This document shows positions 10,750 through 19,897 of a stretch of DNA of 64,000 bases, piece by piece; positions within the stretch are counted from its first letter, which is position 1, and each line of letters starts with the position of its first letter. The notes beneath the pieces were generated by a model. That model searched no databases, was not told where the DNA came from, and saw nothing but the letters and a program-made list of their open reading frames with translations. Where the stretch lies: positions 2,728,001 through 2,792,000 of the forward strand of contig NC_015556.1 in NCBI RefSeq assembly GCF_000213805.1. Direction: 5' to 3'. The stretch is from Pseudomonas fulva 12-X (GTDB lineage Bacteria; Pseudomonadota; Gammaproteobacteria; Pseudomonadales; Pseudomonadaceae). The translations under genes were made by a program, and so were the position numbers.

Positions 10750-11907
10750 TTATTTACGGTCCTTGAGCGCCACGAACTTGAGGTCTTCGGGGCCTGTGTA
10801 GTTGGCGCTCGGACGGATGATCTTGCCGTCGATGCGCTGCTCGATGACGTGCGCGGACCAGCCGGCGGTGCGGGCGATGACGAACAGCGGCGTGAACATG
10901 GCGGTGGGCACGCCCATCATGTGGTAGCTCACGGCGCTGAACCAGTCGAGGTTGGGGAACATCTTCTTGATGTCCCACATGATGGTTTCCAGGCGCTCGG
11001 CGATATCGAACATCTTGGTACTGCCCTGCTCCACGGACAGCTCGCGGGCCACTTCCTTGATCACCTTGTTGCGCGGGTCGCTGACGGTGTAGACCGGGTG
11101 ACCGAAGCCGATCACCACTTCCTTGCGCCCTACTCGTTCGCGGATATCGGCCTCGGCTTCGTCCGGGTTGTCGTAGCGCTTCTGCACCTCAAAGGCCACT
11201 TCGTTGGCGCCGCCATGCTTGGGCCCGCGCAGCGCGCCGATGGCGCCGGCGATGCAGGAGAACAGGTCCGAACCGGTGCCGGCAATCACCCGCGAGGTGA
11301 AGGTCGAAGCATTGAATTCGTGCTCGGCATACAGATTGAGCGAGGTGTGCATGGCGCGCACCCAGGACTCGCGCGGCTTCTCACCATGCAGCAGGTGCAG
11401 GAAGTGGCCGCCGATGGAGTCGTCGTCGGTCTCCACGTCGATGCGCTTGCCGTTGTGGCTGTAGTGGTACCAGTACAGCAGTGCCGAGCCGAGGGAGGCC
11501 ATCAGCTTGTCAGCGATATCCCGGGCGCCCGGATGATTGTGGTCGTCCTTCTCCGGCGCCAGACAGCCGAGTACGGACACAGCGGTGCGCATCACATCCA
11601 TCGGGTGCGCCGACGGTGGCAGTTGTTCGAGCGCCGCCTTCACACCAGCCGGCAGCCCGCGCAGGGCCTTGAGCTTGGCCTTGTAACCCGCCAGTTCGGC
11701 GACGTTGGGCAGCTTGCCGTGCACCAGCAGGTGGGCGATCTCCTCGAACTCGCAGCGGTTGGCGAAATCCAGCACGTCATAACCGCGGTAGTGCAGGTCG
11801 TTACCGGTACGGCCCACGGTGCACAGTGCGGTGTTGCCGGCGGCAGTGCCGGAAAGGGCAACGGATTTCTTCGGTTTGAAGCCTGGCGTGGTTTCGGTGG
11901 CGCTCAT
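10750..11907 (-). CDS. prpC: 2-methylcitrate synthase PrpC
   Basis: This is a 385-residue citrate-synthase-fold enzyme condensing propionyl-CoA with oxaloacetate. It contains the citrate synthase histidine region [15 protein letters not shown] and an upstream [15 protein letters not shown] segment typical of the methylcitrate synthases, with [11 protein letters not shown] near the active site. A GAGGAG ribosome-binding site precedes the ATG at 11907. The length fits PrpC and is shorter than hexameric GltA. It is the third gene of the propionate operon. Confidence 0.96.
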   Translation of the reverse strand: MSATETTPGFKPKKSVALSGTAAGNTALCTVGRTGNDLHYRGYDVLDFANRCEFEEIAHLLVHGKLPNVAELAGYKAKLKALRGLPAGVKAALEQLPPSAHPMDVMRTAVSVLGCLAPEKDDHNHPGARDIADKLMASLGSALLYWYHYSHNGKRIDVETDDDSIGGHFLHLLHGEKPRESWVRAMHTSLNLYAEHEFNASTFTSRVIAGTGSDLFSCIAGAIGALRGPKHGGANEVAFEVQKRYDNPDEAEADIRERVGRKEVVIGFGHPVYTVSDPRNKVIKEVARELSVEQGSTKMFDIAERLETIMWDIKKMFPNLDWFSAVSYHMMGVPTAMFTPLFVIARTAGWSAHVIEQRIDGKIIRPSANYTGPEDLKFVALKDRK

Positions 11908-11937
11908 GGTTATCTCCTCAGAATGTTGTTCTTGTTC

Positions 11938-12825
11938 TTACTTCTTGCCGGCGGCGAACAGCGCATCGAGCTTCTGCTCGAAAGCGTGATAGCCGATGCG
12001 GTCATAGAGCTCGGCGCGGCTCTGCATCTGCTCGACCACGTCTTTCTGGTGGCCGTTCTGGCGGATCGAGGTGTAGACACTTTCCGCTGCCTTGTTGGCA
12101 GCGCGAAACGCGGACAGCGGATAGAGCTGGATGGCGACACCGACCGAGGCCAGCTCGTCGCGGGTGAACAGCGGCGTGGCACCGAATTCGGTGATGTTGG
12201 CCAGTACCGGCACCTTGAGCGCCTCGACGAAACGCTGGTAGGTCGGCAGGTCATAGGCCGCCTCGGCGAAGATGCCGTCGGCGCCCGCCTCCACGTAACG
12301 CAGGCAGCGTTCGATGGCGGCGTCCACGCCCTCGGCCTGAATGGCATCGGTGCGGGCGATCAGGAAGAAATCCGGATCGGTCTTGGCATCGGCGGCAGCA
12401 CGCACACGGTCGACCATTTCCTCACAGGAAACGATCTCCTTGCCCGGCCGATGGCCGCAGCGCTTGGCGCCGACCTGATCCTCGATATGGGCAGCAGCAG
12501 CACCGGCCTTGATCAGGCTCTTGATGGTGCGCTCGATATTGAAGGCGCTGGGCCCGAAACCGGTGTCGATATCGACCATCAGCGGCAGATCGCACACATC
12601 GGTGATACGCCGCACGTCGATCAGCACATCTTCCAGGGTATTGATGCCCAGATCCGGCAAGCCCAGGGAGCCGGCCGCGACACCGCCACCGGAGAGGTAA
12701 ATCGCCTTGAAACCGGCACGTTGGGCCAGCAGCGCATGGTTGGCGTTGATCGCGCCGATCACTTGCAGCGGCTGCTCTTCGGCGAGGGCCTGGCGGAAAC
12801 GCTGGCCGGCGGAAAGCTGGGTCAT
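11938..12825 (-). CDS. prpB: 2-methylisocitrate lyase PrpB
   Basis: The product is 295 residues of the PEP mutase/isocitrate lyase superfamily. It splits 2-methylisocitrate to pyruvate and succinate, the last step of the methylcitrate cycle. The catalytic-loop motif [10 protein letters not shown] carries the nucleophilic-region cysteine, and MVDIDTGFG holds the metal-binding acid. The start overlaps the stop of the upstream gntR gene by four bases (ATGA), which implies translational coupling between regulator and enzyme. Confidence 0.96.
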   Translation of the reverse strand: MTQLSAGQRFRQALAEEQPLQVIGAINANHALLAQRAGFKAIYLSGGGVAAGSLGLPDLGINTLEDVLIDVRRITDVCDLPLMVDIDTGFGPSAFNIERTIKSLIKAGAAAAHIEDQVGAKRCGHRPGKEIVSCEEMVDRVRAAADAKTDPDFFLIARTDAIQAEGVDAAIERCLRYVEAGADGIFAEAAYDLPTYQRFVEALKVPVLANITEFGATPLFTRDELASVGVAIQLYPLSAFRAANKAAESVYTSIRQNGHQKDVVEQMQSRAELYDRIGYHAFEQKLDALFAAGKK

Positions 12826-13541
12826 GAATCACCTCGGGTCTTGGATGGGGTGGCGAGCGCCTCTTTATAGTGGCGCTCGATATTGCGTTTGGAGGCGCCG
12901 ATATGACGGCGCATCAACAGCTCGGCCAGCTCGCCGTCACGGCCTTCGATGGCGTCGAGAATGCGGTGGTGCTCGGCGAAAGCCTGGTGCGGCCGGTTGG
13001 GCGTGGCAGAGAACTGCAGGCGGTACATGCGCACCAGCTGATACAGCTCGTCGCACAGCAGCTTGGCCAGGGTGCGATTGCCGCTGCCCTGGATGATCCG
13101 GTAGTGAAAGTCGAAGTCGCCTTCCTGCTGGTAGTAGCCGACACCGGCCTGGAAGGCGGCGTCCTGCTCGTGCAGCTCCAGCACCCGGCGCAGGTCGTCG
13201 ATCTCGGCCTGGCTCATGCGCTCGGCCGCCTGACGGCAGGCCATGCCTTCCAGGGATTCGCGGATTTCGTAGAGTTCGATCAGCTCGGCGTGACTGAGCG
13301 AAACCACCCGCGCGCCGACATGGGGCACACGCACCAGCAGCTTCTGCCCCTCCAGCCGGTGAATCGCTTCACGCAACGGCCCACGGCTGATGCCGTAGGT
13401 ACGTGCCAGCTCCGGCTCGGAAATCTTCGAGCCCGGCGCAATCTCGCCACGCACGATGGCCAGCTGAATCTGGCGGAAGACGTTTTCGGCGAGCGTGCCG
13501 GAATCCTCCTGAGCGCTGTTTACTTCGATGGCATCCAGCAT
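12822..13541 (-). CDS. GntR-family (FadR/FCD) regulator of the propionate operon
   Basis: This is a DNA-binding regulator with an N-terminal winged helix ([21 protein letters not shown]) and a C-terminal FCD effector domain including [11 protein letters not shown]. It is the first gene of the methylcitrate operon, so it most likely represses it and is released by a methylcitrate-pathway intermediate; PrpQ-type naming has been used for such GntR proteins, but I leave the symbol blank. The ATG at 13541 gives 239 residues. A TTG at 13556 would add five residues but would bury the TGTCGACA operator inside the gene, so the ATG is preferred with moderate confidence. Its stop overlaps prpB by four bases. 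Confidence 0.9.
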   Translation of the reverse strand: MLDAIEVNSAQEDSGTLAENVFRQIQLAIVRGEIAPGSKISEPELARTYGISRGPLREAIHRLEGQKLLVRVPHVGARVVSLSHAELIELYEIRESLEGMACRQAAERMSQAEIDDLRRVLELHEQDAAFQAGVGYYQQEGDFDFHYRIIQGSGNRTLAKLLCDELYQLVRMYRLQFSATPNRPHQAFAEHHRILDAIEGRDGELAELLMRRHIGASKRNIERHYKEALATPSKTRGDS

Positions 13542-13553
13542 ATTGTCGACACT
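13542..13553. promoter_or_regulatory. Operator-like site, proximal copy (ATTGTCGACACT)
   Basis: The 8-bp palindrome TGTCGACA at 13544-13551 sits directly in front of the gntR ATG. An inverted copy of the full 12-mer lies 64 bp away, centre to centre. TGTCGACA-type palindromes are plausible targets of FCD-type GntR repressors, so this is the likely autoregulatory operator. Confidence 0.6.
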
Positions 13554-13605
13554 CAAAGACCAATAAACCTAGATAACTCGATAAATCGCATTTATTCAAG
13601 CATAA

Positions 13606-13617
13606 AGTGTCGACAAT
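13606..13617. promoter_or_regulatory. Operator-like site, distal copy (AGTGTCGACAAT)
   Basis: This is the exact inverted copy of the 12-mer at 13542-13553. Between the two, on the minus strand, TTGAAT and TTATCT are spaced by 17 bases and could be a weak sigma70 promoter, so the pair would bracket the operon promoter. Confidence 0.55.
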
Positions 13618-13980
13618 CAACGGATTTAGACAAAAAACCAGTACGGCTGGCGCCCAGGCTCCTCATCAGCCTAGACACCCAGCTGCCAACATGCCGCGCG
13701 TGACGCCGCGCACACCCAGGATTGCGCAGGTGTTTAGGCGATGCAGTCCGCTAACGCTCAAACGCCATACGGCAGCCGAAAGACTTAGCAAACAATCACA
13801 TGCGGCAAGGTATCAGCAGCGGCAGACAGCCCTGGGTGCGCTGCACACGCCATTGTCAGCACGCTCGCCGGCCATGCTAGACTTCGCCTCATTTCGCCCA
13901 AGGGCCGCTGCTGCACTGGCGCCTGGGGCCGTCTTCAATGGCGCATGGATCGTCCCATCGCTTCATCGACTCAAGGACCC
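13618..13980. other. Intergenic region between gntR and the retropepsin operon
   Basis: About 360 bases with no convincing gene. A frame spanning 13607-13984 has the composition of random GC-rich sequence and no family resemblance. TTGTCA (13853-13858) and an extended-type TGCTAGACT (13875-13883) could form the promoter for the downstream operon, but the 19-base spacing is long, so this is only tentative. Confidence 0.35.
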
Positions 13981-14511
13981 ATGAGACTTCATTTCCTGAC
14001 TACCCTGCCCTGCCTGCTGGCGCTGTCCTGCCAGGCCATCGCCGCGGACAAGACCATCTACGGTCTGAACGAATACGTCAGCCTCGACCTCGACGTGCAA
14101 GTGGCCGCCAAACTCGACACCGGCGCCCAGACCGCCTCCCTAAGCGCCCGCGATATCGAACGCTTCAAGCGTGACGGCGAACGCTGGGTGCGTTTTTACC
14201 TGGCGATCGATGACGCCCACGCGCACCCCATCGAGCGTCCGCTGGCACGCATCAGCAAGATCAAGCGCCGCGCCGGTGACATCGACGAGGACGACGAGAA
14301 GACCTACACCGCACGCCCGGTCATCGAACTGGACGTGTGCATGGGTAACGTCAAGCGCCAGATCGAAGTGAACCTTACCGATCGAAGCGCCTTCCAATAC
14401 CCGCTTTTGATCGGCTCCGACGCGCTCAAGCGCTTCGATGCCCTGGTCGACCCAAGCCTAAAATACGCAGCAGGCAAGCCTGACTGCTCCAACGCGAAAT
14501 CCGGCGAGTAA
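13981..14511 (+). CDS. Exported retropepsin-like aspartic protease (RimB/Zn-protease PF05618 family)
   Basis: The 176-residue product begins with a signal peptide (residues 1-22, ending AIAA). A retropepsin catalytic motif AKLDTGAQTASLSA follows, with the presumed catalytic Asp at residue 46. Later segments RPVIELDVCMG and YPLLIGSDAL match the family that is often, and somewhat misleadingly, labelled ATP-dependent zinc protease. A single Asp per chain implies a dimeric enzyme, as in viral retropepsins. It lies five bases before a membrane inactive-transglutaminase gene and is followed by a RimK-like ligase. Genome surveys of amidoligases have linked these three families, suggesting that the protease trims or removes a peptide modification in the periplasm. 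The ATG at 13981 is chosen because it starts the signal peptide. Confidence 0.85.
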   Translation: MRLHFLTTLPCLLALSCQAIAADKTIYGLNEYVSLDLDVQVAAKLDTGAQTASLSARDIERFKRDGERWVRFYLAIDDAHAHPIERPLARISKIKRRAGDIDEDDEKTYTARPVIELDVCMGNVKRQIEVNLTDRSAFQYPLLIGSDALKRFDALVDPSLKYAAGKPDCSNAKSGE

Positions 14512-14516
14512 TCCCC

Positions 14517-16043
14517 ATGCGCTCTCTTACCCTGCATCTGAAAATCCTGATCACCGTACTGGTGACACTGGGCGTTCTGATTACGGCCTATCAGATTTTC
14601 ATTCTCGGCATTCCGGTCAGCAGTGACGAAACCGACGACCTCTGGAACATCGACACCCGGGTCGAATTCCAGGCCAACGGCCGCGACCCGATCAAACTGC
14701 AGATGTTCGTACCGCCGCTGAACCAGGACTACGTCAGCCTCAACGAAAGCTTCATCTCCAACAACTACGGCGTGAGCGTCAACCGTGCCGACGGCAACCG
14801 CAAGGTGACCTGGTCAGCACGCCGCGCCAACGGCAAGCAGACCCTGTACTACCGCCTGGTGCTGACCAAACGCTACAGCGGTGAGCAGGCCAAGCCCAAG
14901 GGCCCGATCTTCCGTGACAGCATCCCGGTCGAAGGCCCCGAGAAGATCGCCGCCGAAGCGCTGCTGGCGCCGATCCGCCAGCACTCGGCGGACGTCGAGA
15001 CCTTCATCAGCGAGACCATCAAGCGCGTCAACAACACCAATGACGACAACGCCAAGCTGCTGCTCGGCGGCGATGCCTCGACCACCAAGAAAGCCCAGGC
15101 CGTGGAGCTGCTGCTGTCCATCGCCCACGTGCCGATGGAGCGCGTACACACCATTCGCCTGGCCGCCGACATCCAGCAGAGCCCGGAGCTGTGGCTGCGC
15201 AGCTTCAACGGCGACCGCTGGCTGTACTTCAACCCGGAAACCGGCGAGCAGGGCCTGCCGGCTGATCGCCTGGTCTGGTGGACCGGTGACGAGCCGCTGG
15301 TGACCCTGGATGGCGGCCGTCAGGCCACCACCACCTTCACGCTCAACAACAGCGAGATGAACGCCATCCGCCTCGCCCAGCTGACCGACGAGAACACCGA
15401 CGCCGATTTCCTCGAGTACTCGCTGTACGGCCTGCCGCTGCAGACCCAGCAGACCTTCATGATCATGGTGATGATCCCCATCGGCGTGCTGGTGATCCTG
15501 ATCCTGCGTAACCTCGGCGGCCTGCAGACCCTGGGTACCTTCACCCCGGTACTGATCGCCCTGGCCTTCCGCGAGACCCAGCTGGGCTTCGGTATCTTCC
15601 TGTTCACGGTGATCACCGCCCTGGGCCTGTCACTGCGCTCCTACCTGGAACACCTGAAGCTACAGATGCTGCCGCGCCTGTCGGTGGTGCTGACCTTCGT
15701 GGTGGTGCTGATCGCCGCCATCAGCCTGTTCAGCCACAAGCTGGGGCTGGAGCGTGGCCTGTCGGTGGCGCTGTTCCCGATGGTGATTCTGACCATGACC
15801 ATCGAACGCCTGTCGATCACCTGGGAAGAGCGCGGCGGCAGCCATGCCTTCAAGGTCGCCATCGGCACGCTGTTCGCCGCCACCATCGCCCATCTGCTGA
15901 TGACCGTGCCGGAGCTGGTGTACTTCGTGTTCACCTTCCCGGCGATCCTGCTAATCCTGGTGGGCTTCATGCTGGCGATGGGTCGCTACCGCGGCTACCG
16001 CCTGACCGAACTGTTCCGCTTCAAAGCCTTCCTGAAGGACTAA
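14517..16043 (+). CDS. Inactive transglutaminase with 7TM C-terminal domain
   Basis: This is a 508-residue inner-membrane protein. One N-terminal helix (about residues 10-32) anchors a periplasmic domain of roughly 280 residues that has the transglutaminase-like fold of the UUP/7TM family. About seven hydrophobic helices follow, from residue 317 to 500. I find no cysteine anywhere in the chain, so a transglutaminase nucleophile is absent and the domain must be a binding or scaffold module. It is flanked by the retropepsin-like gene (5-bp gap) and the ATP-grasp ligase (4-bp gap), implying one transcript and one membrane-associated system. The biochemical role is unknown. Confidence 0.85.
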   Translation: MRSLTLHLKILITVLVTLGVLITAYQIFILGIPVSSDETDDLWNIDTRVEFQANGRDPIKLQMFVPPLNQDYVSLNESFISNNYGVSVNRADGNRKVTWSARRANGKQTLYYRLVLTKRYSGEQAKPKGPIFRDSIPVEGPEKIAAEALLAPIRQHSADVETFISETIKRVNNTNDDNAKLLLGGDASTTKKAQAVELLLSIAHVPMERVHTIRLAADIQQSPELWLRSFNGDRWLYFNPETGEQGLPADRLVWWTGDEPLVTLDGGRQATTTFTLNNSEMNAIRLAQLTDENTDADFLEYSLYGLPLQTQQTFMIMVMIPIGVLVILILRNLGGLQTLGTFTPVLIALAFRETQLGFGIFLFTVITALGLSLRSYLEHLKLQMLPRLSVVLTFVVVLIAAISLFSHKLGLERGLSVALFPMVILTMTIERLSITWEERGGSHAFKVAIGTLFAATIAHLLMTVPELVYFVFTFPAILLILVGFMLAMGRYRGYRLTELFRFKAFLKD

Positions 16044-16047
16044 GACC

Positions 16048-17034
16048 ATGTTCGGCCTGATCAAGACGTGGAAAGCCCTTGAGGCCAAGGGCATCATGGG
16101 CATCAACCGCCGCAACGCGGACTACGTGCTCAAGTACAACAAGCGCCACCTGTACCCGATCGTCGATGACAAGATCATCACCAAGCAGCGGGCCATCGAA
16201 GCCGGCATTCATGTGCCGGAAATGTACGGGGTGATCTCCACCGAAAAGGAGATCGACAACCTCGACAAGATCATCGGTGAACGCAGCGATTTCGTCGTCA
16301 AGCCGGCCCAGGGCGCCGGTGGCGACGGCATCCTTGTGATCGCCGACCGCTTCGAGGATCGCTTCAAGACGGTATCGGGCAAGATCGTCAGCCACTCGGA
16401 AATCGAGCAGCAGATCTCCAGCATCCTCTCGGGCCTCTATTCGCTTGGCGGCCACCGCGACCGCGCGTTGATCGAGTACCGGGTAACGCCGGACAGCATC
16501 TTCAAGAGCATCAGCTACGAAGGCGTGCCGGACATCCGCATCATCGTGCTGATGGGCTACCCGGTGATGGCGATGCTGCGCCTGCCGACCCGTCAGTCTG
16601 GCGGCAAGGCCAACCTGCACCAGGGCGCCATCGGCGTCGGTGTGGACCTGGCCACCGGCGTGACCCTGCGCGGCACCTGGCTGAACAACAAGATCAGCAA
16701 GCACCCGGACACCACCAACGCGGTGGACGGCGTACAACTGCCCAACTGGGACGGCTTCATGAAGCTCGCCGCTGGCTGCTACGAGCTGTGCGGCCTGGGC
16801 TACATCGGCGTCGACATGGTGCTGGACCAGGACAAGGGCCCGCTGATTCTCGAGCTCAACGCCCGCCCCGGCCTGAACATCCAGATCGCCAACGACTGTG
16901 GCCTGACCCATCGCGCCCATGCCGTGGAAGCGCGCCTGGCAGAACTGGCCGCCAAGGGCATCCAGGAAAATGCCGAGGAGCGCACCCGCTTCTCCCAGGA
17001 GCTGTTCGGCCACATCCCACCCGCCGAACTCTGA
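16048..17034 (+). CDS. Alpha-L-glutamate ligase-like ATP-grasp protein
   Basis: The product is a 328-residue ATP-grasp enzyme. It shows the glycine-rich nucleotide loop FVVKPAQGAGGDGI (about residue 85), DIRIIVL in the core and the metal-binding C-terminal ELNARPGLNIQ. Members form amide or peptide bonds using ATP, like RimK, which adds glutamates to ribosomal protein S6. Here no S6 or RimK neighbour is present; instead it sits with an exported retropepsin-like protease and an inactive transglutaminase membrane protein. The likely role is to build a peptide or amide modification that the partner proteins export, bind or trim. The substrate is unknown. A GC-rich hairpin follows the stop. Confidence 0.88.
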   Translation: MFGLIKTWKALEAKGIMGINRRNADYVLKYNKRHLYPIVDDKIITKQRAIEAGIHVPEMYGVISTEKEIDNLDKIIGERSDFVVKPAQGAGGDGILVIADRFEDRFKTVSGKIVSHSEIEQQISSILSGLYSLGGHRDRALIEYRVTPDSIFKSISYEGVPDIRIIVLMGYPVMAMLRLPTRQSGGKANLHQGAIGVGVDLATGVTLRGTWLNNKISKHPDTTNAVDGVQLPNWDGFMKLAAGCYELCGLGYIGVDMVLDQDKGPLILELNARPGLNIQIANDCGLTHRAHAVEARLAELAAKGIQENAEERTRFSQELFGHIPPAEL

Positions 17035-17043
17035 TCGCACGAC

Positions 17044-17070
17044 CCGCTGCCGGCCCCGGCAGCGGATTTG
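17044..17070 (+). terminator. Possible terminator of the retropepsin/ligase operon
   Basis: CCGCTGCCGG (17044-17053) pairs with CCGGCAGCGG (17056-17065), followed by only a short ATTTG. The stem is strong but the T run is weak. Confidence 0.45.
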
Positions 17071-17140
17071 CCCAGCCCGCCCGGCGGCTGCGCAGATTTG
17101 CTACCATCGCCCTTCTCACCCACATGCCTCGGAGCCCGCA

Positions 17141-17761
17141 ATGGATCTCGACCTGGACAGACTCAACGCCGAATTCGCCAATCAGCCGCAAAAGCTGATC
17201 GAGTGGGCAATCGGCCTGGGCAAACCAGCGATCTGCACCACCAACTTCCGCCCGTTCGAAGCAGTGATCCTGCACATGGTCAGCCAGGCCAAGGCCGATA
17301 TCCCGATCGTGTGGATGGACAGCGGCTACAACACCGAGGCGACCTACCAGTTCGCCGATGAGGTCACCAAACAGCTGAACCTCAACCTGATCACTTACCT
17401 GCCCAAGCGCAGCCGCGCGCACCGCGAAGCCATCGACGGCCCGACGCCGGCGCTGGACGATCCGCGTCACGCCGCATTCACCGAGGAAGTGAAGCTCGAG
17501 CCCTTCGCCCGCGCCCTGCGCGAGACGGCGCCAAGCGTCTGGTTCACCGCCCTGCGCGCCACCGACACTGCGGTACGTGCGCAGATGCAGCCGGTGAGCA
17601 TCAACCCGGACGGCCTGATCAAGGTCGCCCCGCTGCTGCACTGGTCCTCCAAGGATCTGTACCAGTACCTGACCGCACACGGCCTGCCGAACAACTTCGA
17701 CTACTTCGACCCGACCAAGGGCGAAGACAACCGCGAGTGCGGCCTGCACCTGAGCCACTGA
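17141..17761 (+). CDS. Degenerate PAPS-reductase (CysH) family protein
   Basis: The 206-residue protein has the adenylylsulfate/PAPS-reductase fold. VWMDSGYNTEATYQFADEV parallels the SLDTGRLHPETY segment of CysH, FTALRATDTAVRAQMQPV parallels the RRDQSPGTR region, and the C-terminus ECGLHLSH keeps the family's ECGLH cysteine. However, the CC and CxxC pairs that bind the 4Fe-4S cluster in Pseudomonas APS reductases are absent, and the P-loop-like SFSGAEDV is replaced by CTTNFRPFEAV. It is about 60 residues shorter than the usual Pseudomonas CysH. It is convergent with cysB, which supports a sulfur-metabolism connection. Function as a true reductase is doubtful. The start is the first ATG at 17141. 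Confidence 0.75.
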   Translation: MDLDLDRLNAEFANQPQKLIEWAIGLGKPAICTTNFRPFEAVILHMVSQAKADIPIVWMDSGYNTEATYQFADEVTKQLNLNLITYLPKRSRAHREAIDGPTPALDDPRHAAFTEEVKLEPFARALRETAPSVWFTALRATDTAVRAQMQPVSINPDGLIKVAPLLHWSSKDLYQYLTAHGLPNNFDYFDPTKGEDNRECGLHLSH

Positions 17762-17773
17762 TATCCCGGCTCG

Positions 17774-17805
17774 AAAAAAATGGCGCCTCTTCAGGCGCCA
17801 TTTTT
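17774..17805. terminator. Bidirectional terminator between the CysH-like gene and cysB
   Basis: TGGCGCCT (17781-17788) pairs with AGGCGCCA (17793-17800) around CTTC. Seven A residues precede it and five T residues follow, so it can terminate both convergent genes. Confidence 0.92.
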
Positions 17806-17822
17806 CGTTTCTGCCGTGCCGA

Positions 17823-18806
<984 letters not shown>

Positions 18807-18848
18807 TCAAAGCGGATAGGCCGCCGCCTGATCGTCGATCAGCTATAT

Positions 18849-18864
18849 AACCATATTAATGGTT
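18849..18864. promoter_or_regulatory. Palindrome upstream of cysB
   Basis: AACCAT-ATTA-ATGGTT is a perfect 6-bp inverted repeat 52 bases before the cysB ATG, in an AT-rich patch with TATATAA. It is a candidate LTTR autoregulatory site; no experimental motif was compared. Confidence 0.4.
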
Positions 18865-18900
18865 GAGACGGTATATCTAGATTTTTCTGGGGCGATTCGT

Positions 18901-19398
18901 TCACTCGTGACGGGATCGATGCTGCAGCATGGGCACCAGATACACCGGCACGTCGCACAGCTGCAAAAGCCTGGAAGCCGTGCGCCCCACCGGGACTTCG
19001 AGCGCGGCGCCATGGCTATGACTGCCTACGACCAGCAAATCCACAGCGAGTTTCTGGGCGTGCTCGAGAATGGAAATCGGTGGGTCGCCGCGCAGTACGC
19101 TGACCGAACCGATCAGCTCCAGATCCTCGGGATTGTCGCCTAGCTCGTCGCGAAAGCCTTCGAGCACGCGCAGCTCGATATTGCTCATCACGGTTTCCAG
19201 GCCGGTACTGCGTAATTCCTTGAGCCGCGTTTCATCGACGTAGGTCTGCAGAACGGACTCGGCGAACAGCCCCATGGGCTCGACCACGTGCACGACGTGC
19301 AGCCGTGCCTTGAAGCTGCGCGCCATCGCCAGCGCGTGTTGCAGCACGTAGGGCGCGTACAGACCAAGATCGGTGGCGTAAAGAATGGAGCGGATCAT
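18901..19398 (-). CDS. Universal stress protein (UspA family)
   Basis: The product is 165 residues of the Usp fold. It begins MIRSILYATDLG and has the C-terminal nucleotide-binding pattern LLVVGSHSHGAALEVPVGRTASRLL, where GSHxHG-N9-G resembles the ATP-binding class. GAGGAGG lies just upstream of the ATG at 19398, so the longer frame to 19539 is rejected. Usp proteins support survival under stress, often anoxia, in Pseudomonas. A single Usp domain is present. The gene is separated from cysB by about 100 bases and from the thioredoxin-like gene by 112 bases, all on the minus strand. Confidence 0.9.
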   Translation of the reverse strand: MIRSILYATDLGLYAPYVLQHALAMARSFKARLHVVHVVEPMGLFAESVLQTYVDETRLKELRSTGLETVMSNIELRVLEGFRDELGDNPEDLELIGSVSVLRGDPPISILEHAQKLAVDLLVVGSHSHGAALEVPVGRTASRLLQLCDVPVYLVPMLQHRSRHE

Positions 19399-19510
19399 GC
19401 GGCCTCCTCGACTGCCGGCACGGCGGGGCCCGTCGCTAGAGCTTAGCAGCGCCGTGGCAAAGCCACCGGAAAACGCGGGAGCGGGCGTAAAGCGACCAGC
19501 GCAGTGGCGC

Positions 19511-19897
19511 TCAAGGCAGTTCTTCGGGCGCTCTGGCAAGCGCCTCGGTCAATGCCTGGCGTAGATCGGCAGGCGCGAGGCCGGTGTGCAGCGCTCCGAA
19601 AAACTCGCCGTTCCGTACCACGAACAGCGCCGGCAAGCGGAACACTTCGTAGCGCTGCACCAGGCCAGAATTCTCCTGCGCGTCGATCCACACCAGCCGA
19701 TCGACCGCCAACCCAAGGTGCGGCAGTTGCTGGCGCGCATAGCGGCAGGCAGCGCAGCCCTGGCTGGTAAAGATCACCAATGAGGTGCCGGACAGATCGA
19801 GCAATTGCCGATCGGCATCAAAATCGGTCAATTCCAATTGCGTGGCTATACTCGGCAGGGCAATATCATATTGATGGCAATCGGAGTGCCCGTTCAT
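19511..19897 (-). CDS. Thioredoxin-family protein (CAAC active site)
   Basis: This 128-residue cytoplasmic protein has a thioredoxin fold. The redox motif is SQGCAACRYAR, a CxxC with Ala-Ala in place of the usual Gly-Pro. The cis-proline loop is FRLPALFVVRNGE, followed by FFGALHTGLAP. An N-terminal extension of about 40 residues precedes the redox site. A co-chaperone or reductase role is possible; the partner is unknown. Its ATG (bases 19895-19897 read leftward) overlaps the ATG of the divergent PilZ gene by two bases, so each promoter must lie within the other gene. Confidence 0.82.
   Translation of the reverse strand: MNGHSDCHQYDIALPSIATQLELTDFDADRQLLDLSGTSLVIFTSQGCAACRYARQQLPHLGLAVDRLVWIDAQENSGLVQRYEVFRLPALFVVRNGEFFGALHTGLAPADLRQALTEALARAPEELP

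Noticed and set aside
8079..10766. 895-residue open frame on the plus strand opposite acnD
   Set aside because: It mirrors the acnD gene in a GC-rich genome, where codon bias keeps the opposite strand open. It has no recognisable family and very atypical composition (rich in Arg, His, Gly).
10702..12870. 722-residue open frame opposite prpC and prpB
   Set aside because: It spans two well-supported genes on the other strand and has no start signal or protein-like motif.
13607..13984. 125-residue frame in the gap before the retropepsin gene
   Set aside because: It is rich in Arg, Pro and Ala without a family pattern and runs into the next gene's start; treated as intergenic.
16021..17040. 339-residue frame opposite the ATP-grasp ligase
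   Set aside because: The plus-strand gene has clear ATP-grasp motifs and the mirror frame has none.
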